From: Amyloporia xantha
Lineage: Eukaryota > Basidiomycota > Agaricomycetes > Polyporales > Adustoporiaceae
Direction of reading: 5' to 3'
Assembly (NCBI GenBank): GCA_036971615.1
Contig: JAYKKR010000005.1
Span: 558,001-622,000, forward strand
DNA: 64,000 nt
Below, piece by piece: positions 30,579 through 41,743 of this stretch; position 1 is the stretch's first letter, and every line of letters begins with the position of its first letter. The position numbers and the translations under genes are program-made. The notes beneath the pieces were generated by a model. The model searched no databases. It worked only from the letters and a program-made list of their open reading frames with translations, and was not told where the DNA came from.

Positions 30579-33500
30579 TCAGGCCTGTACATCGGACATC
30601 AATAACATGCGCAAATAATAGGCTGGCGGAAGACTTACTCTATCTAGTGAGAGGACTATCCTGTACCTCCGATCTCTCCTGTAAGGACAAGAAGCAAAGT
30701 GCGAGATTAGATCAGTGGCTTTGATGACCACCAGGCGGTGTGGTTCGCGGTGATAGAGGGCGCACTGCAAATGCGTGAATCGGCGATAGACGTCCTGCTG
30801 CGCTTCCTCCGCGCTCAGAGTAGGGAAGATCCGGACAGCAAGGAAGAATTCGGTGATCAAATTTGCAGTAGGACCCGGACGGCTATGAATGAAGATTTCT
30901 TCAATCTGGCCAGGTTCAATTGCACCGGCATATCGGAAGAGGACGAGAGCATCTTTGACAGACTTCATCGCCTTCTTGAACATCACTCCGTCGTGCCTTA
31001 GTTGAAAACATGAGCGCGCAGACGGGTCGACGCTTCGAGAATTACTGGAGGCTCTGATGGACTCCGGCGCACGACACGATACATATACCAATGATGGGGA
31101 ATCATGGTTGAGACGATCTATCAGTCGTTGATAGATGTCAGAAGACGGGTCTAGCTGTACCCCGGTACCTTTTTCCATTGTCGGCTGCTCGTTCCTGGCC
31201 TCCGGTTCACCGAGCGAGATAATGTCATTCATCAAGGTACCTCGATAGCCGGGAGCAAATTTTTCAAGCGCAATATTCTTTAGCTGCTCCAACATTTCAG
31301 GCAAACCGCGGAGGTGTAGTAGATGTCGCAAATTAGCCGCTCTGCAGAACGCTGTGATCATTGAAAGTTCAACTTCGCCTATGCATTTTCAGCACATAAT
31401 ATAACACGCAAGGTGATCACATACCAGCCTTGCTATTGGTCTTGATTCGTTGAAGGGCCCCGTTTAATCGTTCGAATGGGAACGCCCACCATCCATGCAC
31501 AGGACCGAACGATCTGAGACATTCAGGAAGGTGAAGCGATAGGTGCTGATTTGGAACGATGTCGTCTTTCGTCAGTGAGTATATACTGACCAGTGTTCGT
31601 AAATAGTAGGAGAAGCTCTGGCCAACGATCGAGATCCGCTCTTCTCCGGTAGAACGCATCGTCGCTGTTTTGATAGCGACTACTAAGGCGATGAAATTAT
31701 TGAGTACCGCTTGGTAGAAACCAGGGGGGCTCTCAAATGAAAACTCTTGAACTAGAGTAATCACCATATTCACAGTGCATACGGTTCTCCATTGATCTGC
31801 TGTGAGCTTGCCATGCCCGGGACTACCGAAATTCCGAGGAGGACGACTCATCCATGATGGGATGTGTGTCTCCTTCATGTCAGCCCAAACCTTCTCAAGC
31901 AGTTCATGAGTGAACACCGGTGGATAGTTCTTCTTCTTCTCTAGCCCAGCTAGGTCTACCGCTAAGTCGTTCGTCGGCTCTGGATGCGTAGGAGGCGTCA
32001 CAATCTGGATTCCGGGATGTGCTCGGTACTACGCACTATTAGGGACAATATTATAAAGCATTGGAGTAGAGTACATACCCAGTCCATGAGAGCTTTCACG
32101 AAATCTTTTTTATAAGGGCCATCAGCGTTGACATGATTGAAACGGGCAATAGCGATTATATAGCCAAGGCGACTGGATTGTAACGCGCTTACGTTTCCTT
32201 GACGGATAGCACTGATAATGCGCTCTAGTTCCGCAGCCTGTTGATGTCTGTCATGAGGTTTCATCTGCCTATCGTGATGTCGGCGCTTCTGTGCATTATC
32301 CAGATCCCATATGTCCCGAAAGTGATGTTGAATATCGCCTAGGAACAGATTATGCATACTGTCAAGAACAGCGAAGCGAGTGGGGTCCCAGTACGGGAGA
32401 CGAAGCAATTCTGACCAACGGACACGATGAATCTCCCAGTGCTGCTCTCTGGCTTTCTCGGATGGGCAGTCTCTCCATTGCTCCGCAAGCGATTTGTGCT
32501 CCGCCCATGTCCGACGCGGCCAAGATGAGATGTCGAAATTCAAGATCAAGTTTTTTAACAGTAGACAGAAAGAGCAAAATAAGTGCGACCTAGTTCCCGC
32601 AAACCCACCTACCTTACGAAGAGCTTGAACATCGGCGACGAGAGGAATCACAGCACAGCGGACACGCCGCCCCATAGGATACAAAACGGTTCTGGTGAAG
32701 AACACGCCTGGATTCCAAAGCTTCAGGAGTTCATCGATGAGCGGCCTGAGGAAGTTGTTGATTTCCTGTAGACTCGGTTCCTTCGGGCCCGGTATGATAC
32801 CAACAATATAAACGTTCTCGATCCTGTAGCGCAAATCTGGCGGAAGATTAAGGCAAACCATATAGATAGCTCCGAGTGAGATATGCTTTCCCGATATTTT
32901 ATTGCCGAATGGATTGAACCAGTCCACGAAGAGACTGAATACCAAACGGCCCTCGCCGAGTGGACATTCAGAGAACAGCCGTCCATCCGGGCCCCTGAAC
33001 TCGCGAAGCACAGTGCCATCCCATATATCTTTTAGATCTGCCGTGATAGAACGAGTTCTCCTCCATTTCTTGTCCAAGAGATTCTCCATGTTGGGTAGCG
33101 ACAGCATGCGAGCGAGCCAGGTTGTCATAGGCTGATAGAAGAACGGTCGGGACGGTACAGCCTCTCCAGCCTCTCGTTTGACAAGTAGTTCAGTGTTGCA
33201 GGGTAGGCTATCAGCCGTCTCCTTGAAGCAGCAAATGGAAGGATATGTAACACGATTGTCAGGGTTGATAACGGGAGGATAGATGCTTGAGCATTTGGGA
33301 CAACATGCAAACTTGACTAGATGCGGATCGAGTTTGAAAAATGTATACGCGGAGCGTAGGGTACGAGGCCAATTCTTCGTATCGAAGAATGAGTTTAGCC
33401 CGTTGTCGGCACTGGCATTATCGGTATTGCGGCGCATGGACCAGCAAGTGTATACAACAATGATTTGGATAGCAAGCAAGAGAAAATCACAGCCCGTTCG

Positions 33501-34446
33501 CGATAACCCTGCCAACAAATTCAGGACGACGACGACAAATGTGCAGCCGAGTATAGGACCAGATTGACCAATAATGGACTCTTTCATCTCGAAAAATTCT
33601 TCTGCAAGACGCAGTATAATAAGAACAACCACTTTGCTCAAGCGCGGCTGTCTACATACCTGTGCTCTGGACTGCGGCGTTGTCCATGTTGGAAGAAATC
33701 TCCGAGAGAAGAGCTGCCCGACCTTTTCGGGTGTCCCATTGTTCTGCAATGGCGCGGTCTAGTATTGCCTGATATTCTTGGATTTCACGAATTAATGATT
33801 TCCTCGCGGCGGCGACAGCCTCTGATCCATCGCTGGGAATTCTATCAAGAATTTCTATCATGTTTTGAACCCAATCCATATGCCTTATGAAGGCTTCTGT
33901 GTCGCCTTCCGTGGTCCATTTGAGAGGGGGAACGGAGGAAGAGGCTGAGGGCTCCGTAAAAACGAGATTGGGGGAGATTGTGAATGTCCGACGCCGCTCA
34001 TGAAAATCTCGCCGATAGACTGCAATCTCCATCATGCGAATCGAGGACGCATCCTCAGTGCTCTGTGGGATCTCCGGTTCATGCGTAGGAACGTGTGAAT
34101 CAGAAACAATGCCGTTGGGAGGTACCCGGGGTGTCGGAGAAGATTCTCCTCGTGGCGTCTCATAGGGATAATGGGAACGAGAGTTAATCGCAGGATCGTT
34201 CTCAACAGAGGTAGGGGAGAGTATAGCGCTCAGAACGGCACCGTCCAACATCTGCTGGTCTTGATCTATTGCCATTTCATGCAGATGGACTTGTTCATCC
34301 TCTTGATGGCGAGCAAAAACACTTCCCGATACGTAGACTCCAACAGCCATCTGTCCGGTGGCACGATCCAGAGCATTTTTCGTAATGCATTTGTGAACAG
34401 TGCATTTACAACGCTTCCACGCAGCTCGTCTATCCATGCCTGACAA
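30579..34446 (-). CDS. CACTA (EnSpm-type) Tnp2-like transposase
   Basis: The first exon from the ATG at 34446 has a Cys-rich start (RCKCTVHKC) and a long disordered region. Then follow a hydrophobic stretch; CCPKCSSIYPP; WDGTVLREFRGPDGRLF; LVFSLFVDWFNPFGNKISGK with the catalytic-region Asp; LPPDLRYRIENVYIVGIIPG; VRCAVIPLVADVQALRKVGG; HLFCSFCLL; and WDPTRFAVLDSMHNLFLGD. These are the conserved blocks of fungal Tnp2-type transposases. The C-terminal part has LSLHLPECLRSFGPVHGWW and FPFERLNGALQRIKTNSK, resembling DUF4218-like regions. Introns at about 33660-33633, 32065-32026 and 31420-31370 keep phase, and I see no premature stop, so the gene may be functional. The last exon edge near 30720 is uncertain. 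Element ends not found. Confidence 0.82.
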
Positions 34447-34918
34447 GACTCTTCAGTGGCATCCAAGCGGCATCGGATAATATCCATCCCGAATGACTTG
34501 CCTGAACATTGACCGGGCTTGAATAGTGATAGTCAAAAGACAGGTTTTTGCCGATACACACAATGGAATGATGCTCTTGGAAATGAATTTTCGGGACGAA
34601 GGAACGTTTACTTCCCTAGGTCTGAGCCTGAGGCGTAACGATAGATCGCGAATAGATCGTACTGTTTCCGGGTCTGATCGCGAGCAATGTAAGTACATCC
34701 TTTGCCACATCACGTGCAATCTCAGAGTGCACGATTATAGCACGAATCTCGCCAGGCAGCCCAGGCTCGTCAATGGCATCAGCAGGCACGCTGTGACACT
34801 AATAGCATACATAGAATTTCATACAATGGATACACAATACGCCCAGTAAACCAGATAGTTCTTTTCACCTCCGTTACTCCCACTACTCAGACATCCCATG
34901 CCGGCAGTCCCGAACCCA
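34447..34918. other. Intergenic upstream of the CACTA transposase
   Basis: About 470 bp. It should contain the transposase promoter and possibly one element end. No matching inverted repeat was identified. Confidence 0.35.
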
Positions 34919-35975
34919 TCAGTTTGCGTGTGAACGATACGCAGACTGCGACGCAGTTTCCGTCGTAGTGGTGGTGATGGTGGTGGTCTTGCTCCTTGCC
35001 GGAAGGACAGCATTCTCAGTGAAGCCAGCACCTGCCGCCGTGGTCGTGGTCGTAGTCGTCATGATGACTTGTGCCGGGGACGAACTACCTGGAAGCCCAG
35101 CACTAGCAGTCTTAGTTGTCGTTGTGGTCGTCGTATCCATATCAGTAGCGGCGATCGAAGTGGTGGTGGTTACCAGTACAGTGCCGCTCAGAACAGGGAA
35201 CGGCGCGGCCGTGTCGGTATTGCCACCATCCGAGGGGAGAAGTAGTCCGTTGAGATGGTCGGTCGAGACCGAGGGAGCAGCTGGTTTATCAAGCTGGTCT
35301 GGCTTTCCAGAATCGACCATAGGAGTATCGGAAGCATTGATATCCACAGCTGAAGAGTTAGAACCCGCATAAGATGTGGTCCCCGAAACATGATGAGAAA
35401 CAGAAGAAGCGTCAAGCCCAAGACCGGATGCCAAAGCTGAAGCAAGTGTTGTGGGGGATGAAGCTGGGGAAACAATAGAAACGGTCATCGCAGCTGGCCG
35501 AGCCTGAGGAGTCTCTGCTAAATTATGAAACCCGTCGTATCCGGTACGAGACAGATCTGGACAATTATCCGCACCGTGGATAGCATAGCCCTGCTCCCTG
35601 CTGGTCATGTTCATCGTCAAATATAGCTCGTCCGAATCGACATCGGCACAGAACCTGCCAGAGTTGTCCATAGCGGTGTCCGAGTCATCCATATTAACAG
35701 TCTCGCACGGAATGGAGTGGGTCTGAAGTAAGAGTATCAATTTTAACACTCGTCTCAAACCACAGTCCACATACCGGCGAGGACACACAGATAGGCGTGT
35801 CGGCCCAACCTGAATGTTCTAGGGGCGATCGTGGAGTGAACAGTCCCGACATCGCATCGTCAGATGTGGTCGTCAGTTTGTTATGTACTCGAGAACGCTT
35901 GTTTGAATACTCCGGATCTGGAGATAATCGGTGCTTGCCATCTCGCTGAAGAGGAGAGGAAGAACGAATCTGCAT
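34919..35975 (-). CDS. Thr/Ser-rich hypothetical protein
   Basis: Two exons join in phase: 35975-35775 (MQIRSSSPLQRDGKHRLSPD, with a basic NKRSRVHNK) and 35722-34919 (starting THSIPCETVNMDDSD). The C-terminal half is low-complexity, with five runs of five to seven Thr separated by Ala/Gly/Pro-rich spacers, encoded by ACC/ACG/ACT tracts. No membrane or signal segment is seen. The N-terminal KRSR stretch suggests a nuclear location. Not recognised. It may be a rapidly evolving regulatory or structural protein. Confidence 0.5.
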
Positions 35976-36849
35976 ATTGATCCTGTGATATGAGGATATG
36001 GGAGGTGGGCGAATTAGAGTCTGCGTGCGTTCGTCTTTTATACTGTTGAAGGAGACATTACTCCTCCGGACGATAACTTCAACAATGATCCAATCACCTT
36101 TGTTCCATGACAGCATAATCAATGTTGGACAAAACACTTTGAAGCTGGGACTGGGTGCATTGTCAGCTACGGAGTGCATTGTGGTGACGATGGTAATGAG
36201 CCTCCTTTTGTATATACTTCGGGAAAGCTTGTCAGCCGCATTGAGCATGCTCCGCGATCGTACACGCAATCGCTGTCTCTTGATCGCTTACCGTAGACAA
36301 TGGGACGCTCGATTGGTTCGTACCGCGCCATAATGGAATAGCCCATGCATGAAGAAGAGGCCAACACAGCTAGTTGCAACGCACGCCTTATATCCTGCCT
36401 GAATCGTACGTGTGTGGTCAGTTCATATAGAGAGATCGTGTCGACGGGCTAAATATCCCAAGAGGTTGATGAGGAATATGGGACAAGTCATCTTGATCGA
36501 GGTTTCCAAACCATCCGCATCACTTAGTATCATCGATAGTCTTGAATGTATCGCTTCACTTTGTTCTGTGTGCCCAAAATAGATCATCAGACTCTGTCTC
36601 AGATTGAATGTTAGAGGGGATAGAGTGACCTGAATTCAAGAACATTTCGGGCTATCTCCAATGAAGGCCGACGCTAGCGAGTCACGACTGGCTCAGGATA
36701 TCAGGAGGTCGTTTTGGCAGAGATCCTGCTATGGGTTCACCTAGTAAAGCCAGTACCGATCGCAGATGAGCAGATAGGACTCCTAACGACTGTCCTCAAA
36801 ATGGTCTTTGGGACATGGGTCACTTTGAGCATATTACTGAAGAGTATAT
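35976..36849. other. Intergenic, no gene seen
   Basis: Promoter side of the Thr-rich gene, followed by about 600 bp without coding support. Confidence 0.35.
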
Positions 36850-37038
36850 ACCAGAGTAGTAACAGTAACTCTCGCCTCAGTATTACTGCCGATCGCGGTG
36901 TTTTCTATAAATGGGATGCCTTTGCTGTGGCCGGACTGATTGCCTCATATAGTAAGGTCCGGGTGCGCATGGTCCATATCTGCCGAATAAGACCGCTGAA
37001 TAGTAACAGTGGACGACTGTTACTGTTACTACTCTGGT
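36850..37038. mobile_element. 189-bp inverted-repeat element (MITE-like)
   Basis: The ends are exact inverted copies over 20 bp: ACCAGAGTAGTAACAGTAAC at 36850 and its reverse complement ending at 37038. A further AGTAACAGT copy lies inside the right end. A 12-bp direct repeat, attactgaagag, lies outside both ends (about 36835-36846 and 37048-37059). No coding capacity. It could be a small non-autonomous transposon or a hairpin. Confidence 0.65.
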
Positions 37039-37480
37039 CGCCCCTCATTACTGAAGAGGTAGCAAAATACGAGAATGATCGGATCATGACGGTCCAGTAT
37101 GGTACGCGTACGAATGACGCCACCTTTGTCGGAAGGGAGTCCTTTGGGCAGATACTCTGCCAATGAACAGTTTATGGCCACTTCGACAAGGCCCGGTATT
37201 ACCGCTCTTGCTTGTTACCGAAATAGTACACGGAAAAGCGGAAACGCAATAAATAGTCTTCAATATCACTACGATACATTGATCTACACGGGAATCACAT
37301 AGTAGGAATAGGAGAGAGAATTCGTCACGATCCATTCCCCCTCTTGCTCGGTGTACTCCATCTCACCGCGCTGAAGTTGGTGGCATAGGAGAAGAACGGG
37401 CATGCAAGTGAACGGAGGTGAATCAAGCCTTAGGGAGAGGTCGCTTGCTGTCACATCTACAATGCTATGACTAATAATAA
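37039..37480. other. Intergenic, no gene seen
   Basis: About 440 bp between the inverted-repeat element and the 3' end of F-box copy B. No coding exon supported. Confidence 0.4.
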
Positions 37481-39726
37481 TCAGGGTGAACCGCAATCTA
37501 TGAAAAGCAGAAAGATACTCAACTGATGGCGCAGATGTAATCTTAATTCAGCCCTCGTCGCATCTTCCATTAGACCGCAACCACAGTGGGAACAAGTCCA
37601 AAAGCACACGTGATCGTGCATATCACGAGATGACTTTCTACCGATCGACTCGACCGTCTTGACCTTGAATTTCATTTCTGAGTCGACTGGCCTCCAAACG
37701 ATGTCCTCCGTGGGTAAGGACAGGTGCTCTGTGAGTGAGTGGATAACCTGGCATTGTCATGAGGACAGATTTTGGCAGTAGGACCTTGGGCTTAAGACGC
37801 ACCGCTGCTCTCCATCCCATAACAAATGCTCGTCTTCCGCCTTGACCACATATTCCACACGCCAGCCTTTCATCTAAAGCATCCAATTGTGCCGCCGTCG
37901 TAAGTTCAGGCCGCTTACCACAGGCCTTTATGACTGTACGTGCGGTATCGCCACAGAACTGTAACACAGAGGACGACCATGGTTGTCGACCGTGATAGTG
38001 CACGAGGACAGCGCTGTCGTAAATGGACCCTTCTATACAAGGCAGATTCCCGTCGTAGGGAGGACTACCGCCACGGGTTGCATCCCAGTTGGCCTGCGCA
38101 GGATGACAACAAGGATGAGCCAGCACACCAGGCCAGAATAGAATCGCGCTGCAGTGAGTGCACCGAAACACGACCTGTGCAAGCTCCAATGGGTTGGGGG
38201 GTGTGAAACGGGCGGAGCGCCGGCGGGCCAATGGAGCGTGTGACAGTGGAAGTTGAATACGGGATTCTACTTCCTGCTTCATGGCTGCCTGCCATCGAGA
38301 TATCAAATCAGGTAGCATCCGTGAGAATGCATCCACGGTAATAATGACACTTGGGGAGAGGTCCACAATCGCTTTGACCTCCGGATATGCAGTGAGGTCT
38401 ACAGGATGGGGCAAAATGTCGGTCGATGGTACCGTCGAACGATACCTCCAAATGGCTTCGTCTAGCCTCTTCAAGCGTACATAGCAGAACCTGCGAGCTG
38501 TCCATTTGAGGCGAAGGTCCTTCCTCTGGTCCATCCACTTCAACAAAGCAGGCTTCAAGGCACGCCAGTCTGCAGCCGGCGAACAAACTCTAGTCGGAAA
38601 GCGTTTACAGGGGGCGAGAGTTCAACCCACTCACTGTAATCATTCAAATCTTCAGCCTTATTGCCAAGTGGATGTTCCACTAGCTTCAGGTTTCTGAGAC
38701 CAAGGTAGAGAACGTCTGTCTCGTAACCCATCTCCTTCAAGCGCTCGGCCATGCTGCACCAGAAAGACAGCAAGAAGTCAGAGGGACGACGGTGACGGGT
38801 ATGGAAGACACTCACGAAGACACCCTGCGCTGTATAATTTCTTTCCGGCGCTGCGCTTCAGCAAGAGACCAAGCTCGGCCCAAGGTGGCGTGCTAGATCA
38901 AGTGTGGTCGGCTTCACGTAGTGTGGGTGACAACTGTAACCAGGGCATACCTCCGAAACCTGTCTTGTCAGGATCTCTCGCACTACCAGAATGTCACAGC
39001 GACTGAGTGGTGACGGATGACTTTCAAGGTCATTCTTCAAGTTGTCGACATCAGGTAGATGAAAGATAGTTCCATCTGAATCGGTGTACATGAGTAACAC
39101 GCTCGCATGCGAAAATAAACAAACACCGACTTACTTTGAATAGAAGGGAGGATCTGCGATGCCTGCGTCTGGGCGAGATAGTCGCCTTGCGGGAGCTGTT
39201 GTAAGGGATCGGCCATGACCAGCCTACAAGCTCAACGTTAGTTCTTCTGTACTCTGAATAAACGGGAGGGCATATGGCGCACATTCTTCCTCGGCACCCT
39301 GAGCAGTACCGGACTTTGAACTCCCATATCAAACCATCTGGGCCGACCCCTTCTGCATGGCAAACAGAGCAAAGGTCATCGAAGACGAGACTAGCGTACA
39401 GTGGCTCGCTCATTGATGGCGGGCAGTTCGGAAGACCGGCATTTTGACGTGAGCGGCGCCATAGCGGCAGCGCGGAGCGCACCATGAGTGTCTGCCTGAA
39501 CGGTTTGCTCGTGCGAACGAGCGAGCAGGTCTGCTGGTTGGAGGTTATTGAATATCTGGATGCGAGAAGACACACATCGTGAGATTCGCGGGTTTGAATT
39601 AAAATACTTATTACTTGCCTCGTAGAGAACATCCAACGGGAGAGATTGGATGACATCTTTACGAATCGGCGTAGCAGGCGGGCGTCTATGAGACCGCTTG
39701 GGTTTCTTCCGAGGACTGGAAGACAT
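37481..39726 (-). pseudogene. F-box protein, copy B, F-box frameshifted
   Basis: Same structure as copy A: ATG at 39726, identical first exons, GC-AG intron inside the F-box. At about 39520-39525 the run that reads ctcgcgctcg in copy A is ctcgctcg here, a 2-bp loss that shifts the frame after QPADLL and should end translation within about 40 residues. Downstream the frame is otherwise kept through all exons: MAERLKEMGYETDVLYLG, LLKWMDQRKDLRLKWTAR, VVFRCTHCSAILFWPGVL, CGICG and HVCFWTCSHC, to a stop at 37481. This half is clearly diverged from copy A. The intact remainder implies the deletion is recent or a sequencing error. If restored, it would be an F-box protein with a different substrate half. 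Confidence 0.75.
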
Positions 39727-40873
39727 GGATAATGTCGGGATAAAAATGAAAATATAGTAGTGAAACCATGAGCTCACCAGACCTGTATTTATACCTTGCT
39801 GCGGCTCACTGTACCGGCTCGGAGGCGTCGGGTGAACTCCATACAGGAATCCAGACGGACAATGGCGCGCCAGCGGTGGGTAATGTAAGTGTGTCGGACC
39901 TTGCCAAAATCATCGAACGAAAGACAGTCGGCGGGCATTGTGGTCTTTACTGGCGACCAGTGCCACTGTCAGTACTGGTAGCGGACTCGATGCGGGTTGA
40001 AAGCAAGGCCTAATTTGGTGTGCTAGCCCCGCGATCGATCATGATCAGTCACGGTACGGGTCGAAGACGTCCCAAAGAGTCCACATTCTATAGTACTGAC
40101 ATTGTGTCGCTTAGTTAGATTGTCTTCCTCTTATTCTACCGGACTGTTGGGACACTAAGCAACCACCTCCAATTTGTGCAGACATTGTGCCACTGTGCGC
40201 AAGTTCTGCCAGTGTGCTACTCCGCATTTTTTTTGAAACAGCGACTTTGGAGGTGAGCTTCTCTCCGACTTCTCCTTTGTGCGCCCCTAGAGCTTCCTTA
40301 GTCCGCATCAGTATCTTTCACAGTCCGACTTTCTGCACTCTCCGCAAAATGTCGGTCTTCGTTTATCTTGTCTCTTTCCGATGTTTCCTTCCGACTCCGA
40401 AGGCACTCTATTGTCGTGTCAGCAGGCTGCCCATACATATAGGTCCGTCAAGATGTCTGCGTACTCGGTTATCCCATCGACTGGTGCTCTCAACATCGAC
40501 CCCTGTCGTGACTTGCGACGCTCCCCTAATCTTGCTCACAAAACCTCGAAAACACATCACTTCTTCTATTCGAAATGGCCCAAGATCCCGCTGACTTAGC
40601 CTCGCGTGTGATTGGTGAGTTCTGTCTTTCTCTGCTCGCGTCCCCTACTCAAAACTTGTGCGAATTCAGAGTTGGCCGTATGGGTAGATCGCGAAATCTA
40701 CGGCCGCATTGAGCAATTACAGTCTCAGACCGACGAGTATGGCTAGGTCTGTATGTGCCGTCGTACCGCTTATCGTTTTTTGTCACGCAGGGCTCTCCGG
40801 CCGTTGAATGTCCCGCAGATTCTTGCATCACTCGAACGCCCCCGCCTCCCCGACGATTTGCTTCAGAAGCTGA
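38759..40873 (-). repeat. Inverted-repeat arm B, 2.1 kb
   Basis: Reverse complement of 20064-22180, 2 bp shorter because of the deletion in the F-box coding region. At the 38758/22181 edge a single C/T difference is followed within about 25 bp by clear divergence. At the 40874/20063 edge divergence is immediate within a coding exon. Confidence 0.9.
39727..40574. promoter_or_regulatory. Shared bidirectional promoter, arm B
   Basis: Inverted copy of the promoter at 20363-21210, between F-box copy B and the helical gene copy 4. Same length as in arm A. Confidence 0.6.
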
Positions 40874-41743
40874 AAGATATTAATAAAGACGGCGGAGTTG
40901 CCTATATTGATTTAAATCTTGCTACATTGCGGAATGTCTATGAGAAATTGCAGGCCGCGATGTCGTCAGTGCGTACTTTCTACTCTTGTACCTCTAGATC
41001 TGCTCAGCCTATTTCAGGACTTGCATATGTTGCCTGCTGGTGTCAGCCCTCTTTCGTTGCAACAGTGTATCAGTAGTGCGTCTCGTACAATTGATACTAT
41101 TGTATCGACATGGGATCAGTACAAGCCCTCAGTGCAGGACGCGCTTCAACTCGATGAGGTGATTCATCTTGATTAAGTCCTCAGGCTTACCCACACTGAC
41201 GAACATTTGCGCGATTTAGGAGCTTTTGGGGACCACAGTGTCTCCATTACTGCAGGCACCCCTCGTTAGGGAGTTGGTTGCTACGCTTGATGAGTTTAGG
41301 GGTGTGCGCTCACAGATTATGTCTGAGACGCGAGAAATCTTTCCGGCTTTGAGCCAAGCATTGCTTGCACTCCCCAACCAGGATCAAGGCGATGCAGTAC
41401 AAGATCAAGTCGAGGAACTCGCGCGATTTCATGACTTACTGATTGCGCAAGGAGTTCAACTGCGTAACACCTTACGTGCCCTCCAGGTATGAGTGCCATC
41501 CGGACAATCCTTCTCTCTGATTTGTTTGTTGAAATCTGCCCTTGTCAGGTAGCAGTGGCCACAACAGGGACTCTTACCAACGCTGTGTTTCGTGACCATA
41601 TGGAGCTGTCTCACGCTGAGATTGCTTGTGATGGTTACCTGTTCATTAAGGCAGGAATCAAGAACTGCTTCGAGGCAAGCCAGGCTTTCGTTCGGAGATA
41701 CTGTACTGACGTAAACTCAGGCCATTGTCAAACTTGCTTCTAG
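40575..41743 (+). CDS. Helical (coiled-coil-like) protein, copy 4 (inverted-pair member B)
   Basis: Six exons, 40575-40614, 40670-40736, 40791-40968, 41018-41158, 41220-41486 and 41549-41743, join in phase to 295 residues. The second exon would hit TAG if read on, but a gtatgg donor at 40737 avoids it. It begins MAQDPADLASRVIELAVWVD; later parts are helical (LVRELVATLDEFRGVRSQIM, QVEELARFHDLLIAQGVQL) and it ends with HAEIACDGYLFIKAGIKNCF. The first two exons and half of the third match copy 3; the rest is a distant paralogue with the same intron phases. No domain is recognised. The long helices suggest a bundle or oligomer. Confidence 0.7.

Noticed and set aside
29230..34970. CACTA/TAGTG words as ends of the Tnp2-like element
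   Set aside because: Candidate words at about 29238 and 34968 are not followed by matching inverted sequence, so the ends stay undefined.
40670..40750. Apparent in-frame TAG in the second exon of helical gene copy 4 (and its mirror in copy 3)
   Set aside because: A gtatgg donor lies just before the stop, and using it gives a phase-correct join to the next exon, so the gene is not broken there.
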